In this document: positions 40,110 to 49,864 of the stretch, one piece after another
Layout: each line of letters starts with the position of its first letter
Position numbering within the stretch: the stretch's first letter is position 1
Origin: an uncultured SAR86 cluster bacterium
Lineage (GTDB): Bacteria > Pseudomonadota > Gammaproteobacteria > Magnimaribacterales > AG-339-G14
Reading direction: 5' to 3'
Assembly (NCBI GenBank): GCA_902540995.1
Contig: CACBOY010000001.1
Location: 62,001-126,000 of the forward strand
DNA: 64,000 nucleotides
Position numbers and translations under genes: made by a program
The notes under the pieces: generated by a model
What the model saw: only the letters and a program-made list of their open reading frames with translations
The model's database searches: none
Told to the model about the DNA's origin: nothing

Positions 40110-41186
40110 TCACTTCCCTACGAAACCAGGCCAGGCACCCATGTAATCTATGAATTTATCGCTTAGGCCCTCTTTACTCAAATGAGCTATTGAAACTGGA
40201 AGTTCTATAGGTTCAAAATTTGGATTTTCCATCACTCTCAATGGGAAATCATGATGAAGAATAGCTGCCCTTCCTATGGTCACAAAATCGACTTTATTAT
40301 TGAGGACCTTATGAACATTTTCTCCCGTTCTTATATTTCCTGCTACTGTTAACAAAACATCTTTAAAATCAAGTTCCGTAAAATGTTCAAGCAAATTTTT
40401 TCCCTGATGTTCTTCTTCTACAGGTTCTTTGAAAGAATCCCAAAGTGACATATCTAAAAAATCTATTTTGTCCGTATCAATAAGTTTTTTACATACTTCT
40501 TTTGATTCTCCCAATTTAATTCCAAATCTTTCTGCAGATAGTCTAACTCCTAATAGAAATTCAGAACCGCATTTGTCTCTGATACCATCAACTATCTCAA
40601 ATATTATTCTAGATCTATTTTCTAAATTTCCTCCATATTCATCGTCTCTATTGTTGATATCAGAACTCAAAAATTGACAAAGAATATAGCCATGAGCTCC
40701 ATGGATTTCTACTCCTTCATACCCTGCTTTTTTTGCTCTAACCCCTGCCTCAATGAAGTCATCTCTTAGTCTTTTAACTTCATCTATCGATAAGGCTCTT
40801 GAGTTTGTCTCCTCATCATCTGATGGGCAGACAGGCTGTTCACCAATGATATCTTCTGGAGATCTCATTCCGGCGTGATGTAGTTGAGCGACAGCCAAGC
40901 TATCATGGGATTTGATTTCATCAGTTAATCTTTTTAATCCTTCTATATGTTCGTCTCCAAAAATACCCAACTGACCGGGAAAGCCTTTACCAATTGCCTG
41001 CACGTGAGAAGCGCAAGACATGGTTAATCCAAAATTTCCTTTGGCCCTCATAGTTAGCCAGTTATATTCCTCATCTGAAAGCTTTCCGTTTTCATGACTC
41101 TGAGTGTTTGTTAACGGAGCAAGCATAAACCTATTTTTCATAGTTAAGCCGCATGGAAACTTAATCTGATCGTTTAAATTTTTCAT
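40110..41186 (-). CDS. NADH:flavin oxidoreductase (Old Yellow Enzyme family)
   Basis: NRFMLAPLTNTQSHENG, AVAQLHHAGMRS, GYEGVEIHGAHGYILCQFLSSDINNRDDEYGG. Confidence 0.92.
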   Translation of the reverse strand: MKNLNDQIKFPCGLTMKNRFMLAPLTNTQSHENGKLSDEEYNWLTMRAKGNFGLTMSCASHVQAIGKGFPGQLGIFGDEHIEGLKRLTDEIKSHDSLAVAQLHHAGMRSPEDIIGEQPVCPSDDEETNSRALSIDEVKRLRDDFIEAGVRAKKAGYEGVEIHGAHGYILCQFLSSDINNRDDEYGGNLENRSRIIFEIVDGIRDKCGSEFLLGVRLSAERFGIKLGESKEVCKKLIDTDKIDFLDMSLWDSFKEPVEEEHQGKNLLEHFTELDFKDVLLTVAGNIRTGENVHKVLNNKVDFVTIGRAAILHHDFPLRVMENPNFEPIELPVSIAHLSKEGLSDKFIDYMGAWPGFVGK

Positions 41187-41238
41187 AGTTTTACTCCTTT
41201 TGAATAATGCCTTTTAAGGTGAAAATCCTTTACTAATA

Positions 41239-41589
41239 TTAATCATGACTAGCCCCATCTATTAGACCTATGTGAATATCTTCAGGCAAATCTAAATCAT
41301 CTAGACAGGCAAAATTTACTGCTATTTGATCAGGATATCTTCTTCTCTTATGATGAGTATAAACCCCGCAAAGTTTACAAAAATAATGCTCAGCAATATT
41401 TTTGTTCCATTTATACAAACCTAAATTTTCGTCACCTTCCAACAAAGTAAAAAATTCCTGAGATACCGGTTTCATTACAATAGATTTCTTTCTGCATAGT
41501 GAACAATTACACCTATATAAATCCTCATAAACTTTCTCAGTCTCTATTTGAAAACGTACTTTCTTACAATGGCAAGATCCTTCTATCAT
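41239..41589 (-). CDS. GFA (glutathione-dependent formaldehyde-activating) family protein
   Basis: GSCHCKKVRFQIE, CNCSLCRKKS, YFCKLCGVYTHHKRRR. Confidence 0.9.
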   Translation of the reverse strand: MIEGSCHCKKVRFQIETEKVYEDLYRCNCSLCRKKSIVMKPVSQEFFTLLEGDENLGLYKWNKNIAEHYFCKLCGVYTHHKRRRYPDQIAVNFACLDDLDLPEDIHIGLIDGASHD

Positions 41590-41620
41590 AATTTATTCCT
41601 ACTCTATAGGTTTATCACTC

Positions 41621-41647
41621 TGAAACCCAATATCTAAATGGGTTTCA
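41621..41647. repeat. 9-bp perfect inverted repeat TGAAACCCA-N9-TGGGTTTCA
   Basis: Read directly in the GFA/GNAT intergenic region. Confidence 0.7.
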
Positions 41648-41696
41648 AAAAAGTTTGTATTAACTTTGTATATGGTAATTGTCATTTTTCCTGATT

Positions 41697-42359
41697 TTAA
41701 TCAAGAAGTTTACCCATCCTAAATTCTATAGGCACACCAAATTCAGCTGGTTTTGGAGCCCTCGTTTCAGCAAGTACTTCTAAACCAAGAGAACGATAAA
41801 ACCCTACGGCGGGGTTATCGGATAGAACATCAAGCTGAAATTCAAGATAACCAAGCTCTTTAGCTTTGTTAAATAAGTACTCCATCATCAAATAACCTAC
41901 TCGTTGACCCCTTGCCTCAGGCTTAACTGCAATGGCATGCACATAGAAGGTATTAGAGTAGATTACGGGATTCAACCAACTAGCTAATTTTGACCTTTCT
42001 GCAACTCCGACTATCTCTTCAGCAGTTACTTCTTCAGCTTTTAACATTTCTTCCCATAAAGGTCCTAGTGCTGCTACACGTTCTTTGAATTCAGTCCCAT
42101 TAAAAGCAATTGCAACTCCAAGTAATTTACCCTCTCTAATGCTCAATATTGCCGAATCAGCACTAAAAAGTGTACCGGGGGTTCGCCATGAACGTTGCAC
42201 CGAAGCATCAAATAGGGAGCGACGTTTCATATGATATTCGTAAGATAGCGGTCCTGTTGACCAGGCTAATTCTGGGATTTCATTCGCATACAATTCTATG
42301 AGTTCGCCTTCTGCTTTGACGATATCAATATTCTCTTTCTTCATAATATTCTTTATCAT
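41697..42359 (-). CDS. GNAT family N-acetyltransferase
   Basis: FYVHAIAVKPEARGQRVGYLMMEYLFNKAKELG...LSDNPAVGFYRSLGLEV. Confidence 0.85.
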   Translation of the reverse strand: MIKNIMKKENIDIVKAEGELIELYANEIPELAWSTGPLSYEYHMKRRSLFDASVQRSWRTPGTLFSADSAILSIREGKLLGVAIAFNGTEFKERVAALGPLWEEMLKAEEVTAEEIVGVAERSKLASWLNPVIYSNTFYVHAIAVKPEARGQRVGYLMMEYLFNKAKELGYLEFQLDVLSDNPAVGFYRSLGLEVLAETRAPKPAEFGVPIEFRMGKLLD

Positions 42360-43105
42360 TTAGTTTCATAGCTGTACTTCAACCGAGGTGCTGACTCGAC
42401 TATTGCGCCGGCATTTATGCTGGCATTAGCAATGTTATCCAGTGGGTTGGCATCGAGCATCCTTGCCTGCGTTCTGATGAATTGATCGTGCCAGTGTTTT
42501 CTGTCAGCAGGTTTTTTGGCGATTCCGGCCAGCATCATGGAAACGGATGCTTCTGTTTCAAGTCTGAACTGCTGATCTGTCACCTGCTGCGTAACCCAGC
42601 GCTGCAGTAAACCCAGGTATGCATTCCTGATGGTGTGCGCCACGAGTACCGTGCTCATCGCCGTGTCAATCTGACCCTGAACTGCGGCATCTTTCAGCCC
42701 GTCTTCCCACAAGGCGAGCCAATCCTCCGCATCCTGGGTTTCCGGAGCTGACCCTGGAGCCAGCTTGAACAGGGTTGATAGAACCGGGCGGTACAGGGGG
42801 GCATCACTGATGTACCGTTCGACCCGGCTCATGGCAAATGCCATGGACTTTGTGAGTCCATCACTGTGGTCGGCGCTACCGTTCCGCGAAGCAGCTGCTT
42901 CGAGGGCGTGTTCGGGGTCCAGTACAGCAGCAAGGACACCGGCCTTGGACTGAAAGTAGCTGTAGGGCGTGACCAGTGCGACCCCCGCCCGTTCTGCCAG
43001 TTCCGGCATCGTGAAGTCTGCGTGGCCATGCTTCAGGATCAGCCCGGTAGCAGCTTCTATGATCTGCGCTTTCTTGCGTTCCTTGTTCTGGGCTCGCTTC
43101 GACAC
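42356..43105 (-). CDS. TetR/AcrR family transcriptional regulator
   Basis: AQIIEAATGLILKHGHADFTMPELAERAGVALVTPYSYFQSKAGVLAAVL. GTG at 43105 (VSKRAQNKERKK) is the likely start; the longer track ORF overlaps the cupin gene. Confidence 0.88.
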   Translation of the reverse strand: MSKRAQNKERKKAQIIEAATGLILKHGHADFTMPELAERAGVALVTPYSYFQSKAGVLAAVLDPEHALEAAASRNGSADHSDGLTKSMAFAMSRVERYISDAPLYRPVLSTLFKLAPGSAPETQDAEDWLALWEDGLKDAAVQGQIDTAMSTVLVAHTIRNAYLGLLQRWVTQQVTDQQFRLETEASVSMMLAGIAKKPADRKHWHDQFIRTQARMLDANPLDNIANASINAGAIVESAPRLKYSYETK

Positions 43106-43124
43106 GTTCGGGAGATCTCGCGTA

Positions 43125-43652
43125 TTACTGCCGGTCGGTACCGACCAGTACAACAGCCATCCGGCAGTGCTCCTCGACACGCCAGGCGTGGCGGGTACCG
43201 TTCTGCACGAACACGTCACCTGCCGTCAGTTCCACCTGCTCACCGTCGTCGAGTTCGAGCTTGATTTTACCTGAAATGATCACGCCATAGTCGACGCTGT
43301 CTGTGGTGTGCATGCTTGGGTCGTCCTGCTCCATGTGACTGGCAACACCGGGTAGCTGGGAAATAAACGCTTCGAGTTCGTCCGGTGATGGCGCGTCCGC
43401 CGCGTCCCTCGGTTTGAAATCCAGGACCCTGAACATCGACTGGTTCGTGACTGGAAACACGTTATGCACATCGGCGGTGTATTGTTCTCTCGATTTGCCA
43501 GCTGACGTGTCGACCGGGATCTTGTCATCGGCATGTGTCGCCCAGATTTCGTGCCAGTCAACGACCGGGGAGCCCACCGTGACTGCCTCGGATTCAACTT
43601 TGAAGAATACGGATTTGCCCTGTCCATCATGGCCGGTGATAACTTTTTTCAT
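43125..43652 (-). CDS. Cupin domain-containing protein
   Basis: YGVIISGKIKLELDDGEQVELTAGDVFVQNGTRHAWRVEE; ggag SD upstream. Confidence 0.88.
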   Translation of the reverse strand: MKKVITGHDGQGKSVFFKVESEAVTVGSPVVDWHEIWATHADDKIPVDTSAGKSREQYTADVHNVFPVTNQSMFRVLDFKPRDAADAPSPDELEAFISQLPGVASHMEQDDPSMHTTDSVDYGVIISGKIKLELDDGEQVELTAGDVFVQNGTRHAWRVEEHCRMAVVLVGTDRQ

Positions 43653-43694
43653 TGTAACGCTCCATTGGTGTTTTTAAATGATTGCACAAAATAA

Positions 43695-43735
43695 CATAAT
43701 GAATTATGGTTTTCAAAAATACATAATAAATTATG
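43695..43735. promoter_or_regulatory. Two tandem palindromic operator candidates CATAAT-NN-ATTATG in the divergent promoter
   Basis: CATAATGAATTATG at 43695-43708 and CATAATAAATTATG at 43722-43735, 27 bp apart, in an AT-rich gap inside a GC-rich island containing a TetR gene. Confidence 0.65.
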
Positions 43736-43761
43736 GTTATTATTCTAGCGAGGAGGTTGCC

Positions 43762-45204
43762 ATGGAAAAGACTGTTATCCGCAATGCTTATGTCGCATCG
43801 CAAGACCCCCTGATCGGCAACCAGGCAGACCTGGACATTCTGATAGAAGACAATCAGATTGCGGCGGTAGGTCGCGATCTTGAGGTGGGAGATGCCGCAG
43901 TCGTCGATGCCACCGGCTGTATTGTTATGCCGGGTTTTGTTGATGCCCATCGCCATATCTGGCAGGGCGCCATCCGTGGCGTGTGCGCTGACTGGTCAAT
44001 CATGGACTACGCAACCCGCATCAGGATGAACGCAGCACGATTCTTTACGCCGGAGGATATGTATGCCGCGCAGTTGCAGGGGAGTCTGGAGGCTCTCAAC
44101 GCCGGTGTGACCACGCTGACCGATTACTGTCACAACATTCTGACGCCCGACCATGCCCATGAGGCGATCCGTGGCAGTGCGGAGTCAGGTATGCGTGCCG
44201 TATGGAACTATGGCTTTAATTTCCCGCCGTCCGAGTCCCCTCACTTCAAGTCGCTGGATCAACGCGTCGCTTTCCTGGATGAGATCGCGGCGGGATATTT
44301 TTCCTCACCGGATAACCTGTTAACGCTCGGCGTTGCGCCTGAAGAAGCCACGTTCGCCGGCTCACCGGAGGCGCTGGACCGTCAGATCAATGCTGCGCGC
44401 AACGTCGGTGCGCGTATGTTCTGGCACGCCAACGGCGGACCCTCGCCCGAAGGCCAGGCACCGCGAGACGTGGCCGCGCTGGCAGAGCGGGATATGCTGG
44501 GCAGCGACATCACGTTTGTCCACATGGCAGCGACAGAACCGGATGAATGGCAGATGCTAGCAGATGCCGGTGCATCGGTTGCCTTCACACCGGAAACGGA
44601 ACTACAGATGGGCATGATGTGGCCAAGCAGCATTACGGCGAGAGAATACGGTGTGAACCAGGCCTACGGGACCGACATCGTCTCCAACAATTCGGCCGAC
44701 ATGTTCACGGCACTGCGGCTCGGCCTGCAGGCAGTCCGAGGCAGGGTGCTCGAACTGGAAGGGGCGATGGAGACCGGTGTGCCCGTCACCTGTCAGGAAG
44801 TCCTGGACTGGGGAACAATTGATGCCGCCAAAGCGCTTGGCCTTGACTCGGTCATCGGCAGCATAACCCCGGGCAAGCGGGCAGACCTGGTGCTGCTGCG
44901 CGGCGATGCCATTACCCTCGCGGGATGGGATCGATCCAATGTTGCGGGCGCCATCGTTATGCAGGCGCAGTCAACCGACGTGGATACGGTCTGGGTTGAC
45001 GGCAGAGTCGTTAAAAAAGATGGTCAGCTCGTGGCGGATACAAAGAGACCCAGCGCCTTGCTTCAGGCAGCCAGTGAGCGCCTGCACGAGAAGATTTCAG
45101 CCGCAGGGGGCTTCGCACTGTCGCAGACGCAAGCTGCCGGTCGCATGATGGCGGTCGCGGGCAGTGAGCATGGCGAGTACGTATTTGACAATGAAGTCGT
45201 TTGA
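43762..45204 (+). CDS. Amidohydrolase family protein (AtzA/TrzA/cytosine-deaminase-like)
   Basis: GFVDAHRHIWQGAIRG, FWHANGG, TFVHMA, GTDIVSNNSADMF; SD aggagg before ATG 43762 makes this a better start than 43678. Confidence 0.9.
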   Translation: MEKTVIRNAYVASQDPLIGNQADLDILIEDNQIAAVGRDLEVGDAAVVDATGCIVMPGFVDAHRHIWQGAIRGVCADWSIMDYATRIRMNAARFFTPEDMYAAQLQGSLEALNAGVTTLTDYCHNILTPDHAHEAIRGSAESGMRAVWNYGFNFPPSESPHFKSLDQRVAFLDEIAAGYFSSPDNLLTLGVAPEEATFAGSPEALDRQINAARNVGARMFWHANGGPSPEGQAPRDVAALAERDMLGSDITFVHMAATEPDEWQMLADAGASVAFTPETELQMGMMWPSSITAREYGVNQAYGTDIVSNNSADMFTALRLGLQAVRGRVLELEGAMETGVPVTCQEVLDWGTIDAAKALGLDSVIGSITPGKRADLVLLRGDAITLAGWDRSNVAGAIVMQAQSTDVDTVWVDGRVVKKDGQLVADTKRPSALLQAASERLHEKISAAGGFALSQTQAAGRMMAVAGSEHGEYVFDNEVV

Positions 45205-45236
45205 AACCGGGATGTTTTTTAATAAAATCTTTCAAT

Positions 45237-46790
45237 TTATTCCCACTCAATAGTGGCCGGTGGTTTGCTGGAAATATCATAAACAACTCTAGAAACCTTT
45301 GGAATTTCATTAATAATCCTATCTGAGACTTTATTCAATAAATTATGGTTTAGTTGAGAAGCTTTAGCTGTCATGAAATCTATGGTCTCAGCAGCTCTCA
45401 AAGCAATCACATATTCATAACGCCTAGCATCCCCCACTACACCAACACTTTTGATTGGTAAAAATACTGCAAATGCTTGGCTTACCTTATTGTAAAGTTT
45501 TGCTGCTATTAGCTCTTCTATAAAAATATGATCTGCTTCCCTTAAGATATTTAATTTTTCTTTCGTAATCTCTCCAATTGTTCTTACTGCTAAACCAGGA
45601 CCGGGAAAAGGATGTCTACCAATCAAAGTCTTCGGCAGGCCCAGTGTAAGGCCTATTTTTCTTACCTCATCTTTGAATAAAGAATTTATAGGCTCTACCA
45701 AAGGTAACTTTAAATAGGATGGTAAACCGCCCACATTGTGATGAGATTTAATGACGTGCGCCTTGCCGCCTTTGACGCCAGAAGATTCAATTACATCGGG
45801 ATAGATAGTGCCTTGTGCTAGGAAGGAAACATCCTTAATTTTTTTTGCTTCTTTCAAAAAAACATCAATGAAGTTTTTTCCTATTACTTTTCTCTTTTCT
45901 TCGGGATCTTCTTTACCTTTTAAATTTTTAAGGAAAAATTTTTCGGAATCGGAAAAGTGAATCTTAATTTTTAAAGCTTTTTTTAAATCTTTAAGAACTT
46001 GTTTGGCTTCGTCTTTTCTTAATAAACCATTATCAACAAAAATACATTCCAATTGCTTGCCTATTGCCTTTGATAAAAGCGCAGCAACCACAGAAGAATC
46101 AACTCCACCAGAAATACCCAATAATACTTTTTTCTTACCTACTTGTTTTTTTATATCATCAACAAGTTTTTCAACTATGTTTTTTGGTCTCCATTTAGCC
46201 TGACAGCCGCATATTTCCCTGACAAAAGTTTTTAAAATTTGAGCGCCCTTTTCGGTATGTGTTACCTCTGGATGAAACTGCAAGCCATATTTTTTAATTG
46301 AATTGTTTTCAAAAGCTGCAATTGGACTATTTTTAGAGGAAGCAACTTTTTTAAAACCTTTGGGTAATTTAGTTACTTTGTCACCATGACTCATCCAAAC
46401 ATTTAGTGTAGAGATTTTGATATCTTGAAATAACTTACTTTTATTCAATTTAATTTCAGCATGGCCAAATTCTCTTTTCTTTGAGGTATTTACTAACCCC
46501 TTAAAGTGTTTTGACATGAGTTGCATGCCATAACAGATTCCTAAAATGGGTATTTCACTTTCTAAAATTTTAGGATCAGCTTTAAGGGTATTTTTTGCAT
46601 TTACTGACTCTGGGCCTCCAGAGATGATAATGCCTTTGGGATTAGCTTTAAGAATGTTTCTATAAGAAGTATTGCAAGACAGAATTTCGGAATAAACCCC
46701 AAGTTCTCTGATACGCCTAGCAATCAATTGAGTATATTGTGAACCAAAATCCAGAATAATTATTTTTTCTGAATCAATAGTGCTATTCAC
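45237..46790 (-). CDS. guaA: GMP synthase (glutamine-hydrolysing)
   Basis: ILDFGSQYTQLIARRIRELGVYSE, GICYGMQLM, GISGGVDSSVVAALL, C-terminal SKPPATIEWE. Confidence 0.97.
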   Translation of the reverse strand: MNSTIDSEKIIILDFGSQYTQLIARRIRELGVYSEILSCNTSYRNILKANPKGIIISGGPESVNAKNTLKADPKILESEIPILGICYGMQLMSKHFKGLVNTSKKREFGHAEIKLNKSKLFQDIKISTLNVWMSHGDKVTKLPKGFKKVASSKNSPIAAFENNSIKKYGLQFHPEVTHTEKGAQILKTFVREICGCQAKWRPKNIVEKLVDDIKKQVGKKKVLLGISGGVDSSVVAALLSKAIGKQLECIFVDNGLLRKDEAKQVLKDLKKALKIKIHFSDSEKFFLKNLKGKEDPEEKRKVIGKNFIDVFLKEAKKIKDVSFLAQGTIYPDVIESSGVKGGKAHVIKSHHNVGGLPSYLKLPLVEPINSLFKDEVRKIGLTLGLPKTLIGRHPFPGPGLAVRTIGEITKEKLNILREADHIFIEELIAAKLYNKVSQAFAVFLPIKSVGVVGDARRYEYVIALRAAETIDFMTAKASQLNHNLLNKVSDRIINEIPKVSRVVYDISSKPPATIEWE

Positions 46791-46792
46791 TT

Positions 46793-48262
46793 TTAACTTA
46801 TTCTGTAATTTGGTGCTTCTTTTGTGACGCTCACGTCATGAACATGACTTTCGTTAATTCCTGCGGATGTAATCTGCACAAATTTTGTTTTGGTTCTCAT
46901 AGCTTTGATGTCTTTACTCCCCGTATAACCCATGCTTTGTCTTAAGCCGCCAAGCATTTGATGGATGGTTGTTTCTACCCAACCTTTATAAGGGACTCTA
47001 CCTTCAATTCCTTCCGGTACCAGTTTGTCAGAACTTGAAACATCATCTTGAAAATATCGATCTCCAGAATTTGTCTCTCCAGACATAGCTCCAACCGAAC
47101 CCATGCCTCTGTATGATTTATAACTTCTCCCTTGAAAAAGTTCTACTTGGCCAGGAGCTTCTTCTGTTCCAGCAAGAATACTACCAAGCATAACGGTACT
47201 GGCTCCAGCAGCTATGGCTTTTGCAATATCGCCAGAGAATCTAATCCCACCATCAGCAATAACTGGAATATTCTTCTTGCCAATTGCTTTGACTACATTT
47301 GCAATAGCAGAAATCTGAGGTACACCAACGCCAGTTACTATTCTGGTCGTACAAATCGATCCAGGACCTATGCCGACTTTGATGGCATCGGCACCAGCCT
47401 TGATTAAGTCTAAAGCACCATCGCCCGTTGCAACATTTCCTCCAATAACTTGAATGCCTTTTTTCAGCTTCTTAATTCTTCGAACTCGATCAATGATACC
47501 TTTGGAATGACCATGAGCACTATCAACGACAAGGACATCAACGCCCGCTTCAACGAGAGCGTCCACTCGCTCATCAGTTTCTTCACCGTTGCCAACTGCA
47601 GCTCCTACGAGAAGTCTACCTTCGGTATCTTTTGAGGCTAAAGGAAAATCCTTATTTTTATTGATGTCTTTTAAAGTTACGAGGCCTTTTAAAGCAAAAC
47701 TTTTATCAACCAATAAGATCTTTTCTATTCTGTTTTTATAAAGGAGGTTTTTAATAATATCTAACTTTGCATCTTCCTCTGCTGTAACCAAACGTTTTTT
47801 TGGTGTCATGATGGATTCTACTGGAGCAGATAAATCAGAGACATTACGAAAATCTCTGGAAGTAACAATGCCAACTAGATCTCCATCATTTACAACAGGC
47901 ATGCCTGAAATATTCAAGTCTTGCGTAAGCTTGATTAATTCCCCAACACTTTTTTTAGAGGAAATGGTAATTGGGTCTCTTACTACTCCGCTTTCAAATT
48001 TTTTAACCAAAGAAACTTCTTTTGCTTGATCAGGAATGGATATATTTTTATGAATTATTCCAATTCCACCTAATTCCGCTAAGGCAATTGACATTCTACT
48101 TTCGGTTACTGTATCCATGGCTGCGGATACTATTGGAATTTTTAAATTAACCTGTTTGGTTAATTTTGTGCTTAAATCGGTTTCTTGGGGAAGGACGCTA
48201 GAATATTTCGGTACCAAAAGTACATCGTCGAAGGTCAGAGCTTGCTCTTCAATACGCAACAT
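46793..48262 (-). CDS. guaB: IMP dehydrogenase
   Basis: [58 protein letters not shown] domains. Start placed at MLRIEEQ. Confidence 0.97.
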   Translation of the reverse strand: MLRIEEQALTFDDVLLVPKYSSVLPQETDLSTKLTKQVNLKIPIVSAAMDTVTESRMSIALAELGGIGIIHKNISIPDQAKEVSLVKKFESGVVRDPITISSKKSVGELIKLTQDLNISGMPVVNDGDLVGIVTSRDFRNVSDLSAPVESIMTPKKRLVTAEEDAKLDIIKNLLYKNRIEKILLVDKSFALKGLVTLKDINKNKDFPLASKDTEGRLLVGAAVGNGEETDERVDALVEAGVDVLVVDSAHGHSKGIIDRVRRIKKLKKGIQVIGGNVATGDGALDLIKAGADAIKVGIGPGSICTTRIVTGVGVPQISAIANVVKAIGKKNIPVIADGGIRFSGDIAKAIAAGASTVMLGSILAGTEEAPGQVELFQGRSYKSYRGMGSVGAMSGETNSGDRYFQDDVSSSDKLVPEGIEGRVPYKGWVETTIHQMLGGLRQSMGYTGSKDIKAMRTKTKFVQITSAGINESHVHDVSVTKEAPNYRIS

Positions 48263-48309
48263 TTTCAAATTATACAGAAAGAAAACAAAAAACAAAGTTA
48301 CCTTAAAAA

Positions 48310-49533
48310 ATGAAGTTCAAAGGCTGGCAAATGGTTTATACCGGGATGATGATGGAATTCTCCGTCGTAGGCTTCATTTTTTACTGCTTTCCTTTGATGT
48401 TCAACGCTTTAGAAAGAGATTTAGGTGCTACACAATCTCAACTTTCAGGTGCTTTGTCTCTTTGGTTTATAAGTTCTGCTGTAGCTTCAATTTTTCTTGG
48501 GAGATTATTAGATAAATTTTCCATAAAAAAAATAATGATGATTGGGGGAGTAATTTTCAGTCTTGGGTTATTTTCCATTTCCTTTGTTCAAAGCAGCTTT
48601 AGCCTGCTGTTAATTTATGCAACGTTGCTTGCTATTGGTGGGCCTGCTTTAGGAAATCTTTCTGTTACAAAATTAGTCGCTAATTGGTTTGAAAGTAATG
48701 CCGGTATGGCTCTCGGAATAGCTGCCATTGGTATATCCTTTTCTGGCGTAGTCTTGCCAATTTTAGTAGATCCGCTTATTGAAATGATAGGTTGGCGAAA
48801 CGTGTACATGGTTTTTGGGTTGATAGTAATTTTTTTATTGATTCCAACTGTTAGATATTTCGTAATCGATACCCCTGAAGAGATTGGTCAGCACAAAGAT
48901 AATCTTCCAGGTCAACCTACCCTGGATTCTTCTCAAGATTTAATGGAAATCAAAGACTTTTTTAAACATAGCATTTTTTGGATTATTTCTCTTGCTTTTG
49001 CTTTTCAATTTTTAGCAATGGGAGGAGTTTTACTTCACTTACCTTTGCATTCAGAAAATCAAGGTTTTCTAGAGACTTGGAACGTTTTGGGTTTTCCTAT
49101 AAAACAGACTGTGTTCGCATATTCTTTTGCAGCCTTGGGTGGAGTGGTTGGTAAAGTTTTCTTTGGTTATCTCATGGATAGATTAAATCCAAATATTCCT
49201 GTGATGATCATGATGGCAATGCAATCAATTGGAATCTTTGGCTTGACTTTGATAGATAATTATCTTTTCTTCACAATTTTTTGTTTTGTTTTTGGTTTAG
49301 GATTTGGTGGTGCTATGGTTCTTATGAGCGCCTGTTTTCTAAAAGCTTTTGGTTCACAAAATCTAGGCTCTGTTAGAGGAGTATCGGCATTATTAATCGT
49401 ACCTGTCCAACCCGTTGGTATGGTTTTGGTAGGAACAGCTTTTGATCTAAACCTTTATCTTGAGTCCTTCTTATTGATGGGAGCAATTACACTGATTGGG
49501 TTTGCAATTGGCTCTAGAATAATTATTCGCTAA
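48310..49533 (+). CDS. MFS transporter
   Basis: 12-TM-like hydrophobic pattern, [20 protein letters not shown]. Confidence 0.85.
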   Translation: MKFKGWQMVYTGMMMEFSVVGFIFYCFPLMFNALERDLGATQSQLSGALSLWFISSAVASIFLGRLLDKFSIKKIMMIGGVIFSLGLFSISFVQSSFSLLLIYATLLAIGGPALGNLSVTKLVANWFESNAGMALGIAAIGISFSGVVLPILVDPLIEMIGWRNVYMVFGLIVIFLLIPTVRYFVIDTPEEIGQHKDNLPGQPTLDSSQDLMEIKDFFKHSIFWIISLAFAFQFLAMGGVLLHLPLHSENQGFLETWNVLGFPIKQTVFAYSFAALGGVVGKVFFGYLMDRLNPNIPVMIMMAMQSIGIFGLTLIDNYLFFTIFCFVFGLGFGGAMVLMSACFLKAFGSQNLGSVRGVSALLIVPVQPVGMVLVGTAFDLNLYLESFLLMGAITLIGFAIGSRIIIR

Positions 49534-49864
49534 ATAAAGCATCCGTTTTAGCGGCTGCTATAAAATCATTCTTGTGCAGCCCTTTGATTTTATGGGACCA
49601 CCAATTAACAGTGACTTTTCCCCACTCCAAAACTATTTCAGGATGATGATCTTCTTCTTCTGCGAGATGGGCAACTTTCTTTAAAAAATCCAGACCCGAG
49701 AGATAATCTTTGAAAGCAAAAGCACAAGTAAGCTGTTCTATGCCGTCAACCTCAATTACATCCCAACCGGGAATTTGTGGCATCAATGTTTTTCTCTCTT
49801 CAGGGGTCACTAGAGGAGCATCAGCTTTGCAAGCTTCGCATTTTCCCTCAATAAGTTTTTCCAT
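49523..49864 (-). CDS. phhB: 4a-hydroxytetrahydrobiopterin dehydratase
   Basis: CAFAFKDYLSGLDFLKKVAHLAEEEDHHPEIVLEWGKVTVNWWSHKIKGL. Confidence 0.93.
   Translation of the reverse strand: MEKLIEGKCEACKADAPLVTPEERKTLMPQIPGWDVIEVDGIEQLTCAFAFKDYLSGLDFLKKVAHLAEEEDHHPEIVLEWGKVTVNWWSHKIKGLHKNDFIAAAKTDALFSE

Noticed and set aside
42829-43274. Several overlapping six-frame ORFs on both strands in the GC-rich island
   Set aside because: GC-rich DNA yields spurious open frames; they conflict with the clear TetR and cupin reading frames and show no recognizable motifs.
42360-45210. GC-rich island dismissed as a pure assembly chimera
   Set aside because: Not dismissed: the genes are intact, junctions fall at gene ends, and both flanks continue as normal host sequence; read mapping is still required.
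45205-45236. Terminator between the convergent amidohydrolase and guaA
   Set aside because: Only a T-run without a stem in the 32-bp gap.
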